The position numbers and the translations under genes are program-made. From Palleronia aestuarii (GTDB taxonomy: Bacteria; Pseudomonadota; Alphaproteobacteria; Rhodobacterales; Rhodobacteraceae): 64,000 nt of DNA. The stretch is taken from NCBI RefSeq assembly GCF_003253995.1, contig NZ_QKZL01000007.1, forward strand, positions 124,001 through 188,000, written 5' to 3'. Of the stretch, positions 8,439 through 17,319 are shown one piece after another. The notes under the pieces were generated by a model. The model ran no database searches, was not told where the DNA came from, and was given only the letters and a program-made list of their open reading frames with translations. How positions within the stretch are numbered: position 1 is the stretch's first letter; every line of letters starts with the position of its first letter.

Positions 8439-9071
8439 TTAACCTGCGGCGACCGCGCTCGACAATCTCCGCATGCCCATGGCCGTGAGGATCTCGGCCT
8501 CGAGCGACGGAACCGGTCCCGGCTCCAGGGTCACGCGGTCCAACTGGCCGAGCACGGGCCAGTTCAACTGCAATTCCTCGGATCGCGGATGCCGCAGGAT
8601 CAGACGCTCGAACCTCAGATCGGAGGGCGGCAGCAGATCCTGCGCGCATGTCCCGCCCGTCCACGAGATGAGAGGCGGTGCGATCCCGTCATACGGCATC
8701 CGTCCGCCGGGCGGGGCCGTCATCGACCAGGATAGATCGCCACGGGCAAGGTCGATGATCTCGCCCAGCATGTCCGGCGCCTGCGCGACCTCTGCGCGGA
8801 GATCGTCGCAGCGGGCCACCCATGACGCGAGCCGCGGCGCTCCGGGATCGGCGTCGAGACCGAACATCCGTGCGCGCGACGGCTCGGGCGCGTCGGGATC
8901 GACAGCGATCACCTCGATATAAACCTCCGGGCCGAGCGACAGGAGGAGGTTGTGCGTGCCCATACCGTCATGACGACCACCCGGACCCGGCGCGACGCCA
9001 AGCGCCTCGGCGACATGGTCCGATCCGGCCTCGAGGCTCGGGGCGGTCACGACGAGGTGGTCGATCCGCAT
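8439..9071 (-). CDS. VOC (glyoxalase-like) family protein
   Basis: A 210-aa protein beginning MRIDHLVVTAPSLEAGSDHV, the typical start of vicinal-oxygen-chelate proteins, with THNLLLSLGPEVYIEVIAVDP as the second strand pair of the module. Metal-ligand candidates are H4, H43 and E54. It belongs to the glyoxalase-like group of unknown substrate. ATG 9071 follows AAAGGAG by 6 bases. Although it lies next to methylmalonyl-CoA mutase, it is longer than and unlike methylmalonyl-CoA epimerase, so an epimerase role is not supported. Confidence 0.8.
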   Translation of the reverse strand: MRIDHLVVTAPSLEAGSDHVAEALGVAPGPGGRHDGMGTHNLLLSLGPEVYIEVIAVDPDAPEPSRARMFGLDADPGAPRLASWVARCDDLRAEVAQAPDMLGEIIDLARGDLSWSMTAPPGGRMPYDGIAPPLISWTGGTCAQDLLPPSDLRFERLILRHPRSEELQLNWPVLGQLDRVTLEPGPVPSLEAEILTAMGMRRLSSAVAAG

Positions 9072-9161
9072 GATCATCTCCTTTCGCGGGGCATGTTCCC
9101 GTGGCACGGGCGTTCGCTCGCACCCAAACGACGCGAGGACGGTCCCGGGTTCCCTGCGAGT

Positions 9162-11288
9162 TCAGGCGGCCTTGTCGCGCGCTTCGCGGATGAGCGAGAG
9201 GATGCGCGCGGCGGCGTCCGGGATATTCGTGCCGGGCCCGAAGATGGCGGCCACGCCAGCCTGCCGCAGGAAGTCGTAATCCTGGGCCGGGATCACACCG
9301 CCACAGACGACGAGGATGTCGCCCGCGCCCCGCGCGCGCAATGCCTCGACGAGCTTCGGTGCGAGGGTCCGGTGACCCGCCGCCTGGCTGGAGATGCCGA
9401 CGACGTGGACATCGTTGTCGAGCGCGTCGTCGGCCGCCTCCTCCGGTGTCTGGAAGAGCGGTCCGACATCGACGTCGAAGCCGATATCGGCGAAGGCCGT
9501 GGCGATCACCTTGGCCCCGCGATCGTGCCCGTCCTGTCCCATCTTGACGACCAGCATCCGGGGCCGCCGCCCCTCGTCCTCCGCGAAGGCCTCGACGTCG
9601 CCCTGGATTCGGGCATAACCCTCGTCACCTTCATAGGCCGCGCCGTAGACGCCCGAGAGCGTCCTGACCTCAGCACGGTGGCGACCGAACACCTCCTCGA
9701 GCGCGTGGGAAATCTCGCCCACCGTCGCGCGCGCACGCGCCGCCTCCACCGCGAGCGCGAGGAGGTTGCCATCCCCCTCCGCCCCGGCCTTGAGCGCGGC
9801 GAGCGCCCGGTCGCAGGCGTCCTGGTCGCGGTCCGCCCGCAGCGTCTCGAGCCGCGCCATCTGGCTCTTTCTCACGCCCGCATTGTCGATGGAGCGGATA
9901 TCGAGATCATCCTCCTTCTCTAGGCGGAACCGATTGACGCCGACAATGACCTCTTCGCCGCGGTCGATCGCAGCCTGCTTGCGGGCCGCCGCCTCCTCGA
10001 TCCGGAGCTTCGGCATCCCGCTCTCGACGGCCTTCGTCATGCCGCCAAGCTCGTCCACCTCCGCGATCAGCGCGCGGGCCTTCTCTATCAGGTCGGCGGT
10101 GAGCTGCTCCACGTAGTAGGAGCCCGCGAGCGGATCGACGACGTTGGTGACCCCGGTCTCGTGCTGCAGGATGAGCTGCGTGTTGCGCGCGATGCGAGCG
10201 GAGAAATCCGTGGGCAGCGCGATCGCCTCGTCGAAGGAATTCGTGTGCAGCGATTGCGTGCCGCCGAGGACCGCCGACATCGCCTCGTAGGCCGTCCGCA
10301 CGATGTTGTTGTAGGGATCCTGCTCCGCGAGGCTCACGCCGGATGTCTGGCAATGGGTCCGGAGCATGGAGGATTTCTCCTCCTTCGGCTCGAATTCCTG
10401 CATGATCTCGTGCCAGAGGAACCGCGCGGCGCGCAGCTTCGCGGCCTCCATGAAGAAGTTCATGCCGATGGCGAAGAAGAACGACAGCCGCCCGGCGAAA
10501 CGATCGACATCCATGCCGCGCGCCACCGCCGTCTTCACGTATTCCTTGCCGTCGGCCAGCGTGAAGGCCAGCTCCTGCACCAGGTTCGCCCCCGCTTCCT
10601 GCATGTGGTAGCCGGAGATCGAGATGGAATTGAAGCGCGGCATCTCGGTGGCGGTGTACTCGATGATGTCGGCGACGATACGCATCGAAGGCTCGGGCGG
10701 ATAGATGTAGGTGTTGCGGACCATGAACTCCTTGAGGATGTCGTTCTGGATGGTCCCCGAGAGCCGCGCGCGCTCCACCCCCTGCTCTTCTCCCGCGACG
10801 ATGAAGCTCGCCAGAACAGGGATCACCGCGCCGTTCATCGTCATCGAGACCGAGATGTCCTGGAGCGGGATGCCGTCGAAGAGGACCTTCATGTCCTCGA
10901 CCGAGTCGATGGCGACGCCCGCCTTGCCGACATCTCCCTCCACCCGCGGATGGTCGCTGTCGTAGCCGCGATGGGTGGCGAGGTCGAAGGCGACGCTTAC
11001 CCCCTGCTGTCCCGCGGCGAGGTTGCGGCGGTAGAAGGCGTTCGATTCCTCCGCGGTCGAGAACCCCGCGTATTGGCGGATCGTCCAGGGGCGGCCCGCA
11101 TACATCGTGGCCTTCACGCCGCGCGTGAAGGGCGGCTCGCCCGGCAGCGTACCCATGTGCTCATGCGGGGCCGGACCCGTCCCCGCATGGACTGGGGCGA
11201 CGTCGATCCCCTCCGCCGTGCGCCAGGTCAGGTCCTCGATGGTGCGGCCCCGCAATTCGCCTTCCGCGCGCTTCTGCCAATTGTCCAT
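9162..11288 (-). CDS. Methylmalonyl-CoA mutase
   Basis: Adenosylcobalamin-dependent mutase converting (R)-methylmalonyl-CoA to succinyl-CoA, the last step of propionyl-CoA use. The single 708-aa chain has the TIM-barrel substrate domain ([39 protein letters not shown]) and a C-terminal B12-binding domain with the base-off signature DGHDRG (DxHxxG) and a [12 protein letters not shown] segment. Two adjacent ATG codons (11291 and 11288) follow GAGG; the second has the better spacing. pccA and pccB, which make its substrate, lie downstream on the map and on the same strand, separated by a DUF4174 gene on the opposite strand. Confidence 0.96.
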   Translation of the reverse strand: MDNWQKRAEGELRGRTIEDLTWRTAEGIDVAPVHAGTGPAPHEHMGTLPGEPPFTRGVKATMYAGRPWTIRQYAGFSTAEESNAFYRRNLAAGQQGVSVAFDLATHRGYDSDHPRVEGDVGKAGVAIDSVEDMKVLFDGIPLQDISVSMTMNGAVIPVLASFIVAGEEQGVERARLSGTIQNDILKEFMVRNTYIYPPEPSMRIVADIIEYTATEMPRFNSISISGYHMQEAGANLVQELAFTLADGKEYVKTAVARGMDVDRFAGRLSFFFAIGMNFFMEAAKLRAARFLWHEIMQEFEPKEEKSSMLRTHCQTSGVSLAEQDPYNNIVRTAYEAMSAVLGGTQSLHTNSFDEAIALPTDFSARIARNTQLILQHETGVTNVVDPLAGSYYVEQLTADLIEKARALIAEVDELGGMTKAVESGMPKLRIEEAAARKQAAIDRGEEVIVGVNRFRLEKEDDLDIRSIDNAGVRKSQMARLETLRADRDQDACDRALAALKAGAEGDGNLLALAVEAARARATVGEISHALEEVFGRHRAEVRTLSGVYGAAYEGDEGYARIQGDVEAFAEDEGRRPRMLVVKMGQDGHDRGAKVIATAFADIGFDVDVGPLFQTPEEAADDALDNDVHVVGISSQAAGHRTLAPKLVEALRARGAGDILVVCGGVIPAQDYDFLRQAGVAAIFGPGTNIPDAAARILSLIREARDKAA

Positions 11289-11383
11289 CATCCAATCCTC
11301 GTCCCGCGGCGCACGGTCACATCCACGCAAGACCGTGCGGGGTTCCGCTTCTTATTACGCCCTTGCCGCACTATATCCATAAC

Positions 11384-11893
11384 ATGATGCGGCTGGCCCC
11401 ATTCCTCATACTTTTCGCAGGTCTCTCGACGACGCTTCCCGGCGCCGCTCAGGAAACCGAACAGACCGTGGTTGCGACGGAGACGCCCGTGCTCACCGCC
11501 CCAGTGGATCGCTGGCGGGAAGACCCGCAGGTCCGGTTCGAGTCGATCGACGTCGAACTCGACGATTTCAAGTGGATCGCCCGACCGGTCGTTGTCTTCG
11601 CCGACAGCCCGAACGATCCTGCCTTCCAGGAGCAGATCGACCTGCTCGCCGGCCGTGCGGAGGATCTCGCGCGCCGTGACGTGGTGGTGATCACCGATAC
11701 CGAGCCCGACGCCATGTCCGACCTGCGACGCCGATTGCGTCCTCGCGGCTTCATGATGGTGCTCATCGGCAAGGATGGCGACGTCAAGCTGCGCAAGCCT
11801 TTCCCCTGGGATGTGCGTGAGATCACGCGCAGCATCGACAAGATGCCCATGCGGCTTCAGGAGCTTCGCGAACAGCGCAACGCGAACCAGTAG
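11384..11893 (+). CDS. DUF4174 secreted protein
   Basis: A roughly 168-aa protein with an N-terminal signal peptide (MMRLAPFLILFAGLSTTLPGAAQ) and a DUF4174 thioredoxin-like region: WIARPVVVFADSPNDPAFQEQ, then VVVITDTEP and GFMMVLIGKDGDVKLRKP, ending in the DVREITRSIDKMP motif. Members are periplasmic or exported and uncharacterised. There is no Cys pair, so no redox activity is expected. Start is one of two adjacent ATGs (11384/11387), neither with a clear ribosome-binding site. It is transcribed away from the mutase gene and converges with pccA. Confidence 0.8.
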   Translation: MMRLAPFLILFAGLSTTLPGAAQETEQTVVATETPVLTAPVDRWREDPQVRFESIDVELDDFKWIARPVVVFADSPNDPAFQEQIDLLAGRAEDLARRDVVVITDTEPDAMSDLRRRLRPRGFMMVLIGKDGDVKLRKPFPWDVREITRSIDKMPMRLQELREQRNANQ

Positions 11894-11935
11894 CAGCCAC
11901 CGCCCGCAAGGCCGAGGCCCGCCGCGCGCGATCCG

Positions 11936-14026
11936 TCATTCGAACTCCATGATCACGTCGTCCACCGCGAGGGAATCGCCCGCTGCGGCGCGGATGCGCG
12001 TGACCTTGCCCTTGCGTTCGGCACGCAGGATGTTCTCCATCTTCATGGCTTCGACGGTGCAGAGATTCTGACCGACCTCCACATCGTCGCCCTCCGCCAC
12101 CGCGAGCTTCACGACGAGGCCCGGCATCGGGCAGAGCAGGAGCTTCGACGTGTCCGCCTCCTCCCGCACCGGCATCAGCGCGGCCAGACGCGCCTGCCGC
12201 GGCGACCAGACATGGACGTCGAGCATCGCGCCACGGGTTCGGAGCCGGTAGCCGCCGGTGATCGGCTCGACCTTCAGGACGAGCGGCGCGCCGTCCACCT
12301 GGAGCCGCGCGAGCGGTTCGCCGGGCCGCCAGTCGGAGGCCACGCGGCGCTCCGTCCCGTCCTCGAACCGGACCGTCGCGCCGTCGCGGTCGGCGTCGGT
12401 CACCAGGTTCCAAGTCCGCCCGTCGATATCCACCACCCAATCCGTGCCGATCTTGCGCTCGTGGTTGCCCATGCGGCCGGAGATGCGGGTTCGGCGGATC
12501 TCCTCGACACGGTGCATGGCGGCTGCCGACGCGGCGATCCGCGCGAGCGCGTCGTCGGAAAGCGCGACGCCCGAGAAGCCCCCCTCGTATTCCTCCGCGA
12601 TGAAGGCCGTCGTCATCTCGCCGGCGACGAATTTCGGATGATCCATCACGGCGGCGAGGAATGGCAGGTTGTGACCGATCCCCTCCATCTCGAACCGGTC
12701 GAGCGCCAGCCGCATGGCTTCGAGCGCACCGTCGCGATCCTCGGCCCAGGTGCAGAGCTTGGCGATCATCGGGTCGTAGTACATCGAGATCTCGCCGCCC
12801 TCGAAGACGCCGGTATCGTTGCGGACCGCCGTGTCGCCCGCGGGCGCCTCGCTTCCGTCCGGCAACGGGAGCCACTTGCCCGAAACCTGCAGCGGACCTG
12901 CCGAGCGTTCGGCCGGCGGGCGGTAACGGATCAGCCGGCCGATCGAGGGCAGGAAACCGCGATAGGGATCCTCCGCGTAGACCCGGCTCTCGATCGCCCA
13001 ACCGGTGAGCTTTACATCATCCTGGGTGAACCCGAGCGGCTCGCCCGCGGCGACCCGGATCATCTGCTCCACCAGATCGACGCCGGTGATGAGTTCGGTC
13101 ACCGGATGCTCGACCTGCAGCCGGGTGTTCATCTCGAGGAAATAGAAGTTCCGGTCGCCGTCGACGATGAACTCGACCGTCCCGGCCGAGGTATACCCTA
13201 CCGCCTGCGCGAGCGCGCAGGCCTGCTCGCCCATCGCCTTCCGTGTCGCCGCGTCGAGGAACGGCGAAGGCGCCTCCTCGATGACCTTCTGGTTGCGGCG
13301 CTGGATCGAGCATTCGCGCTCACCCAGGTAGATCGTGTTGCCGTGCTGGTCGGCGAGCACCTGGATCTCGATATGGCGCGGCTGCGTCACGAACTTCTCG
13401 ATGAAGATCCGGTCGTCGCCGAAAGAATTGGCCGCCTCGTTCTTCGAGCTCTGGAAGCCCTCGCGCGCTTCCTCGTCGTCCCAGGCGATCCGCATTCCCT
13501 TGCCGCCACCGCCGGCGGAGGCCTTGATCATCACCGGATAGCCGATCTCGGAGGCGATCCGCACGGCCTCGTCCGCATCCTCGATGAGGCCCATGTGGCC
13601 CGGCACCGTGCTCACGCCCGCTTCGTCGGCGAGCTTCTTTGAGGTGATCTTGTCCCCCATCGCCTCGATCGCGCCCTTGGGCGGGCCGATGAAGGCGACC
13701 CCCTCCTTTTCCAGCGCGGCAGCGAATTTCGGGTTCTCGCTGAGAAACCCGTAGCCCGGATGCACCGCATCGGCGCCCGTCTCGCGGATCGCCCGAAGCA
13801 CATTGTCGATGACGATGTAGGATTCGTTGGCCGGGGCCGGACCCACATGCACCGCCTCGTCGGCCATGCGGACATGCAGCGCGTAGCGGTCCGCGTCGGA
13901 GAAGATCGCGACGGTCGGGATCCCCATCCGCTGCGCCGTCTTGATCACGCGGCACGCGATCTCGCCGCGATTGGCGATCAGAAGTTTGGAGAAGAGTGCG
14001 CCGCCCGTGCGGCGTGTGGAACTCAT
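11936..14026 (-). CDS. pccA: Propionyl-CoA carboxylase alpha subunit (biotin carboxylase and BCCP)
   Basis: ATP-dependent biotin carboxylase subunit of propionyl-CoA carboxylase, producing methylmalonyl-CoA with PccB. The 696-aa product contains the biotin carboxylase domain (LLIANRGEIACRVI, MIKASAGGGGKGMR, FLEMNTRLQVEHPVTE), the BT linker domain (around 500-600) and a C-terminal biotinyl domain with AMKMEN, modified lysine near K662. It closely follows Ruegeria-type PccA. ATG 14026 overlaps the stop of the upstream small lipoprotein gene (ATGA), implying coupled translation; the N-terminus is about 9 residues longer than usual. Confidence 0.95.
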   Translation of the reverse strand: MSSTRRTGGALFSKLLIANRGEIACRVIKTAQRMGIPTVAIFSDADRYALHVRMADEAVHVGPAPANESYIVIDNVLRAIRETGADAVHPGYGFLSENPKFAAALEKEGVAFIGPPKGAIEAMGDKITSKKLADEAGVSTVPGHMGLIEDADEAVRIASEIGYPVMIKASAGGGGKGMRIAWDDEEAREGFQSSKNEAANSFGDDRIFIEKFVTQPRHIEIQVLADQHGNTIYLGERECSIQRRNQKVIEEAPSPFLDAATRKAMGEQACALAQAVGYTSAGTVEFIVDGDRNFYFLEMNTRLQVEHPVTELITGVDLVEQMIRVAAGEPLGFTQDDVKLTGWAIESRVYAEDPYRGFLPSIGRLIRYRPPAERSAGPLQVSGKWLPLPDGSEAPAGDTAVRNDTGVFEGGEISMYYDPMIAKLCTWAEDRDGALEAMRLALDRFEMEGIGHNLPFLAAVMDHPKFVAGEMTTAFIAEEYEGGFSGVALSDDALARIAASAAAMHRVEEIRRTRISGRMGNHERKIGTDWVVDIDGRTWNLVTDADRDGATVRFEDGTERRVASDWRPGEPLARLQVDGAPLVLKVEPITGGYRLRTRGAMLDVHVWSPRQARLAALMPVREEADTSKLLLCPMPGLVVKLAVAEGDDVEVGQNLCTVEAMKMENILRAERKGKVTRIRAAAGDSLAVDDVIMEFE

Positions 14027-14184
14027 CGCGGGCACATCTGGGGAACGACGCCCTTGCAGGGATCGTCGGGAGCGTATTGCGGGCCCCACGCCTCGTCGAT
14101 GATCGGCCCCGATGGTACCGGTGGCGCGCATCCGGCGAGGCCGCAGACCACGATCAGGCCGGCAAAGGGCAAATATCGACGCAT
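14023..14184 (-). CDS. 53-aa lipoprotein translationally coupled to pccA
   Basis: A tiny lipoprotein not obvious from length alone: MRRYLPFAGLIVVCGLAGC with a lipobox (LAGC, Cys19) and a mature tail of 34 residues rich in Pro and containing two further Cys (DDPCKGVVPQMCPR). AGGGAG lies 5-9 bases before the ATG. The stop TGA overlaps the pccA ATG (ATGA). Expected to be anchored in the inner or outer membrane through the lipidated Cys. No function is known; the tight link to a cytoplasmic carboxylase gene is unexplained. Confidence 0.8.
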   Translation of the reverse strand: MRRYLPFAGLIVVCGLAGCAPPVPSGPIIDEAWGPQYAPDDPCKGVVPQMCPR

Positions 14185-14296
14185 CTTCACTCCCTCGGTC
14201 TTTATTTTCGCATTGATGCCACGCCCGCGAAGGCCGAGACAACTGCCAAAACTTCAAGGATCGGGAAGGGGTTGCGCGATATACGCCCGAAGGAAT

Positions 14297-14319
14297 GGTC
14301 CGATCGGGGAGATCGGACC
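14297..14319. terminator. Strong hairpin between the 14477 gene and the pccA lipoprotein gene
   Basis: A perfect 9-bp inverted repeat (GGTCCGATC / GATCGGACC) with a 5-base loop. It lies 158 bases past the stop of the 14477 gene on the minus strand. There is no T-run on either side, so it is a factor-dependent terminator or stabilising stem at best. Between 14320 and 14380 the sequence is AT-rich (tatatatcatt) and could hold the promoter for the lipoprotein-pccA pair. Confidence 0.45.
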
Positions 14320-14476
14320 ACCTAGGCGTCATCTGCTATATATCATTAAAGCGTGAATTGTGCTGGATATATGGGCGCTCTAACGCGGTCGCGCCGCTCC
14401 AGTTCCACCGCAAGCAACGAAATTCCTCGGCGAGCCCATCTCGGGATCGACGATACGGCAACCGCAGGGTCTCGCA

Positions 14477-14824
14477 TCACCCGTCGAGGAGGCCGGGAAA
14501 CGTCGCATCCGCGCGTTGCCGGTCGATTCGGAGCATGGCGGTATAGCTCGTCGGATCGAAGGGCTCCTCCGCGGCCACGACTTCACGTCCAAACAGCCAG
14601 GACAATCGACCCGCATCGAGATTGCCGCGCTCGAACGGCTCCGCACCGAATTGCAGCCAGAGCGCGTGCAAGAACGCCTCGTCGGCGCGTCGGTCGCCCG
14701 CCCGGCGGTCTGCGAAGCGATCCCGTGCGACGATCCGGGTCGCGCCCTTCGGGTTCGACCGCCGGATCGTGAACTGGAAATCCGTTCCGGGGAGCCGCCC
14801 GGGAAAACCGCGATGCTTGATCAT
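14477..14824 (-). CDS. Conserved hypothetical protein in the pcc cluster
   Basis: A roughly 115-aa soluble protein starting MIKHRGFPGRLPGTDFQFTI, followed by ATRIVARDRFADRRAGDRRA and a helical AFLHALWLQFGAEPFERGNLDAGRL segment. I recognise it as a Rhodobacterales protein that accompanies propionyl-CoA carboxylase genes, without known function. A GTG at 14833 lies nearer the AAAGG than the ATG at 14824; the ATG is preferred because the conserved sequence begins there. No transmembrane or metal motif is evident. Confidence 0.65.
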   Translation of the reverse strand: MIKHRGFPGRLPGTDFQFTIRRSNPKGATRIVARDRFADRRAGDRRADEAFLHALWLQFGAEPFERGNLDAGRLSWLFGREVVAAEEPFDPTSYTAMLRIDRQRADATFPGLLDG

Positions 14825-14885
14825 GTCGTGCACATCGCCTTTCGCCGGCCGGCGGACAGACCCGGGGTCCGTCCGCCAGGTGGGA

Positions 14886-15026
14886 TCAGTACTTGCTGTA
14901 GGTCGGCTCGGGCTGAACCATCGGCGCGGGTTGCGTGTAGGTCACCGGCTCTTCGCGCGGGCCGCCACACGCGGCGGCGAAGGACACCAGGGCCAGGCCC
15001 GCGATGATCTTGATAGAGTTCGACAT
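14886..15026 (-). CDS. 46-aa lipoprotein in the pcc cluster
   Basis: A very small lipoprotein: MSNSIKIIAGLALVSFAAAC with lipobox FAAAC (Cys20) and a 26-residue Pro-, Glu- and Tyr-rich tail (EEPVTYTQPAPMVQPEPTY). AAAGGA precedes the ATG. Roseobacter propionyl-CoA carboxylase clusters commonly hold a similar gene near pccB, so the pair is conserved, but its role is unknown. It lies between the unknown 14477 gene and the ridA gene on the same strand. Confidence 0.78.
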   Translation of the reverse strand: MSNSIKIIAGLALVSFAAACGGPREEPVTYTQPAPMVQPEPTYSKY

Positions 15027-15207
15027 GGTCGGTTCCTTTGTCTCGTTTTCCGCGGGCTTCCGGATCGCGATCCGGGCCGCCCGACGCATCATGCGCGCGG
15101 GACCGTCGCATGGCCATAAGACATTGGCAATACGCGGCTATGTCGGACGCGGGACGACGGCAATCTGTGGCTGGCCGGCATCAAGCGGCGAGGCCGTCGC
15201 GGGGAGG

Positions 15208-15600
15208 TCAGCTCCGCGGGGCGGCCAGGCAATCGATCTCAACGAGCGCGCCCACGGCGAGGGCCGTCACCCCAATCGTCGTGCGCGCCGGGCGACGATC
15301 TTCGGGAAAGAACTCCGCATAGACCTCGTTGAAGCAAGCGTAATCGCGCTCGAACTCCGTGAGATAGCACCGGCACTGGACCACGTCGCCGAGATCGAGG
15401 CCGAGACCGTCGAGGACCAGGCGCAGGTTCTCCATCACCCGCCGGGTCTGCGCCTCGATCCCGTCCGGCAGGGGCGCGTCGGGCGCTGCGGGATCGGTCG
15501 GCATCTGCCCCGTGAGCGCCACCCAGCCCGAGGCCTCGACCGCGTGGGAGAATGGCGCGACCGGGCGGGGCGCGTCGGGAAACAGGTGGAACTGGGGCAA
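15208..15600 (-). CDS. RidA family protein (enamine/imine deaminase type)
   Basis: A 130-aa member of the RidA/YjgF/UK114 family, trimeric proteins that hydrolyse reactive enamines or imines formed by PLP enzymes. Family residues visible are FSHAVEASGWVALTGQMP near the N-terminus, VMENLRLVLDGLGL, and RTTIGVTALAVGALVEIDCLA (substrate-binding Arg in the RTT turn). The start appears to be a TTG at 15598-15600, 21 bases after pccB, so it is probably co-transcribed with it. Many RidA subfamilies have no defined substrate. Confidence 0.85.
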   Translation of the reverse strand: MPQFHLFPDAPRPVAPFSHAVEASGWVALTGQMPTDPAAPDAPLPDGIEAQTRRVMENLRLVLDGLGLDLGDVVQCRCYLTEFERDYACFNEVYAEFFPEDRRPARTTIGVTALAVGALVEIDCLAAPRS

Positions 15601-15621
15601 TGGGGTTCTTTCGGTCAGGGA

Positions 15622-17154
15622 TCAGAGCGGAATGTTGTCGTGCTTCTTCCAGGGGTTCTCAAGTCGCTTGCCCCTGAGCGAGGCGAAGGCGCGGCAGACC
15701 CGCTTTCGCGTCGAATGCGGCAGTATGACCTCGTCGATGAAGCCCCTCTCCGCCGCCTTGAACGGGTTGGCGAAGTTCTCCTCGTATTCCGCCGTCCGCG
15801 CGGCAATCTTGTCGGCATCGCCGAGCTCCGATCGGTAGAGGATCTCCGTGGCACCCTTGGCCCCCATCACCGCGATCTCGGCGGTGGGCCAGGCATAGTT
15901 GAAATCGCCCCTGAGGTGCTTGGAACTCATGACGTCGTAGGCCCCGCCATAGGCCTTGCGGGTGATCACCGTCACCTTCGGCACGGTGGCCTCCCCATAG
16001 GCGAAGAGGAGCTTCGCGCCGTGCTTGATGACGCCCCCGTATTCCTGCCCCGTACCGGGCAGGAAACCGGGTACGTCCACAAGTGTGAGGATAGGGATGG
16101 AGAAGGCGTCGCAGAACCGCACGAACCGGGCCGCCTTGCGCGACGCATCGATGTCGAGGCACCCCGCGAGCACCATCGGCTGGTTCGCCACGACCCCCAC
16201 GGTCGAGCCCTCGAGGCGGACGAAACCCGTCAGGATGTTCTTGGCGAAATTCTCCTGGATCTCGTAGAAATCTCCCTCGTCGGCGAGTTTCGCGATCAGT
16301 TCCTTCATGTCGTAGGGCATGTTGGGATTGTCGGGGATCAGCGTGTCGAGACTGTCGTCGATCCGGTTGGGCGCATCGAAGAAGGGACGGACCGGAACGG
16401 TGCCGCGGTTGGAGGCGGGCAGGAAATCCACGAGCCGGCGCACCTCGATCAGCGCCTCGACATCGTTCTCGAACGCCGCGTCGGCGACCGACGACTTCCG
16501 CGTATGGGTCGAGGCGCCGCCGAGCTCCTCCGCCGTCACGACCTCGTTCGTCACCGTCTTCACGACATCGGGCCCGGTGACGAACATGTAGGACGAGCCC
16601 TTCACCATGAGGATGAAATCGGTCATCGCGGGCGAGTAGACCGCGCCGCCCGCGCAGGGCCCCATGATCACGCTGATCTGCGGGATCACGCCCGACGCCA
16701 TCACGTTGCGCTGGAACACCTCGGCATAGCCCGCGAGGCTCGCCACGCCCTCCTGGATGCGGGCGCCGCCCGAATCGTTGAGCCCGATCACCGGCGCGCC
16801 GTTCTGCATCGCCATGTCCATGATCTTGCAGATTTTTTTCGCGTGCGTCTCGCTGAGCGAACCGCCGAGCACGGTGAAATCCTGCGAAAAGACATAGACC
16901 TGCCGACCGTTGATCGTGCCCCAGCCGGTGATGACGCCGTCGCCGTAGACCTTGTTCTCGGCCATGCCGAAATCCGTCGCCCGATGGGTGACGAACATGT
17001 CGAACTCCTCGAAGGAATCCTCGTCGAGCAGCAGGTCGAGCCGCTCGCGCGCGGTCAGTTTGCCCTTTCCGTGCTGCGCCTCGATCCGGGCGTCGCCGCC
17101 GCCTTTGCGCGCATCGGCACGCCGTGCTTCCAGTTGATCGAGGATATCCTTCAT
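15622..17154 (-). CDS. pccB: Propionyl-CoA carboxylase beta subunit (carboxyltransferase)
   Basis: The 510-aa carboxyltransferase subunit transferring carboxyl from carboxybiotin on PccA to propionyl-CoA. The N- and C-terminal crotonase-like halves are visible with the acyl-CoA and biotin oxyanion loops: [47 protein letters not shown] and [16 protein letters not shown]. The ATG at 17154 ([12 protein letters not shown]) fits the family and follows AAGGACGGGACGAG. It heads a minus-strand cluster leading through ridA, a lipoprotein, an unknown gene and another lipoprotein to pccA. Confidence 0.97.
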   Translation of the reverse strand: MKDILDQLEARRADARKGGGDARIEAQHGKGKLTARERLDLLLDEDSFEEFDMFVTHRATDFGMAENKVYGDGVITGWGTINGRQVYVFSQDFTVLGGSLSETHAKKICKIMDMAMQNGAPVIGLNDSGGARIQEGVASLAGYAEVFQRNVMASGVIPQISVIMGPCAGGAVYSPAMTDFILMVKGSSYMFVTGPDVVKTVTNEVVTAEELGGASTHTRKSSVADAAFENDVEALIEVRRLVDFLPASNRGTVPVRPFFDAPNRIDDSLDTLIPDNPNMPYDMKELIAKLADEGDFYEIQENFAKNILTGFVRLEGSTVGVVANQPMVLAGCLDIDASRKAARFVRFCDAFSIPILTLVDVPGFLPGTGQEYGGVIKHGAKLLFAYGEATVPKVTVITRKAYGGAYDVMSSKHLRGDFNYAWPTAEIAVMGAKGATEILYRSELGDADKIAARTAEYEENFANPFKAAERGFIDEVILPHSTRKRVCRAFASLRGKRLENPWKKHDNIPL

Positions 17155-17319
17155 CTCGTCCCGTCCTTCGGTTCCGTCCGCGCCACAGTATGACGGTGCA
17201 TCTCGCCTCGGAAAGGGCAAAGTCCCCGGCGGACGATCCGAACGTCGATGGAGAGGCATGTCTACAGCGCATACCGGCCATGCATTGGATCACCGGCGGC
17301 TGCGGCTTAGCTTCGCAGG

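Noticed and set aside
8439-9071. VOC gene as methylmalonyl-CoA epimerase next to the mutase
   Set aside because: It is about 210 aa rather than roughly 135-150 and lacks the epimerase pattern; it reads as a general glyoxalase-like protein.
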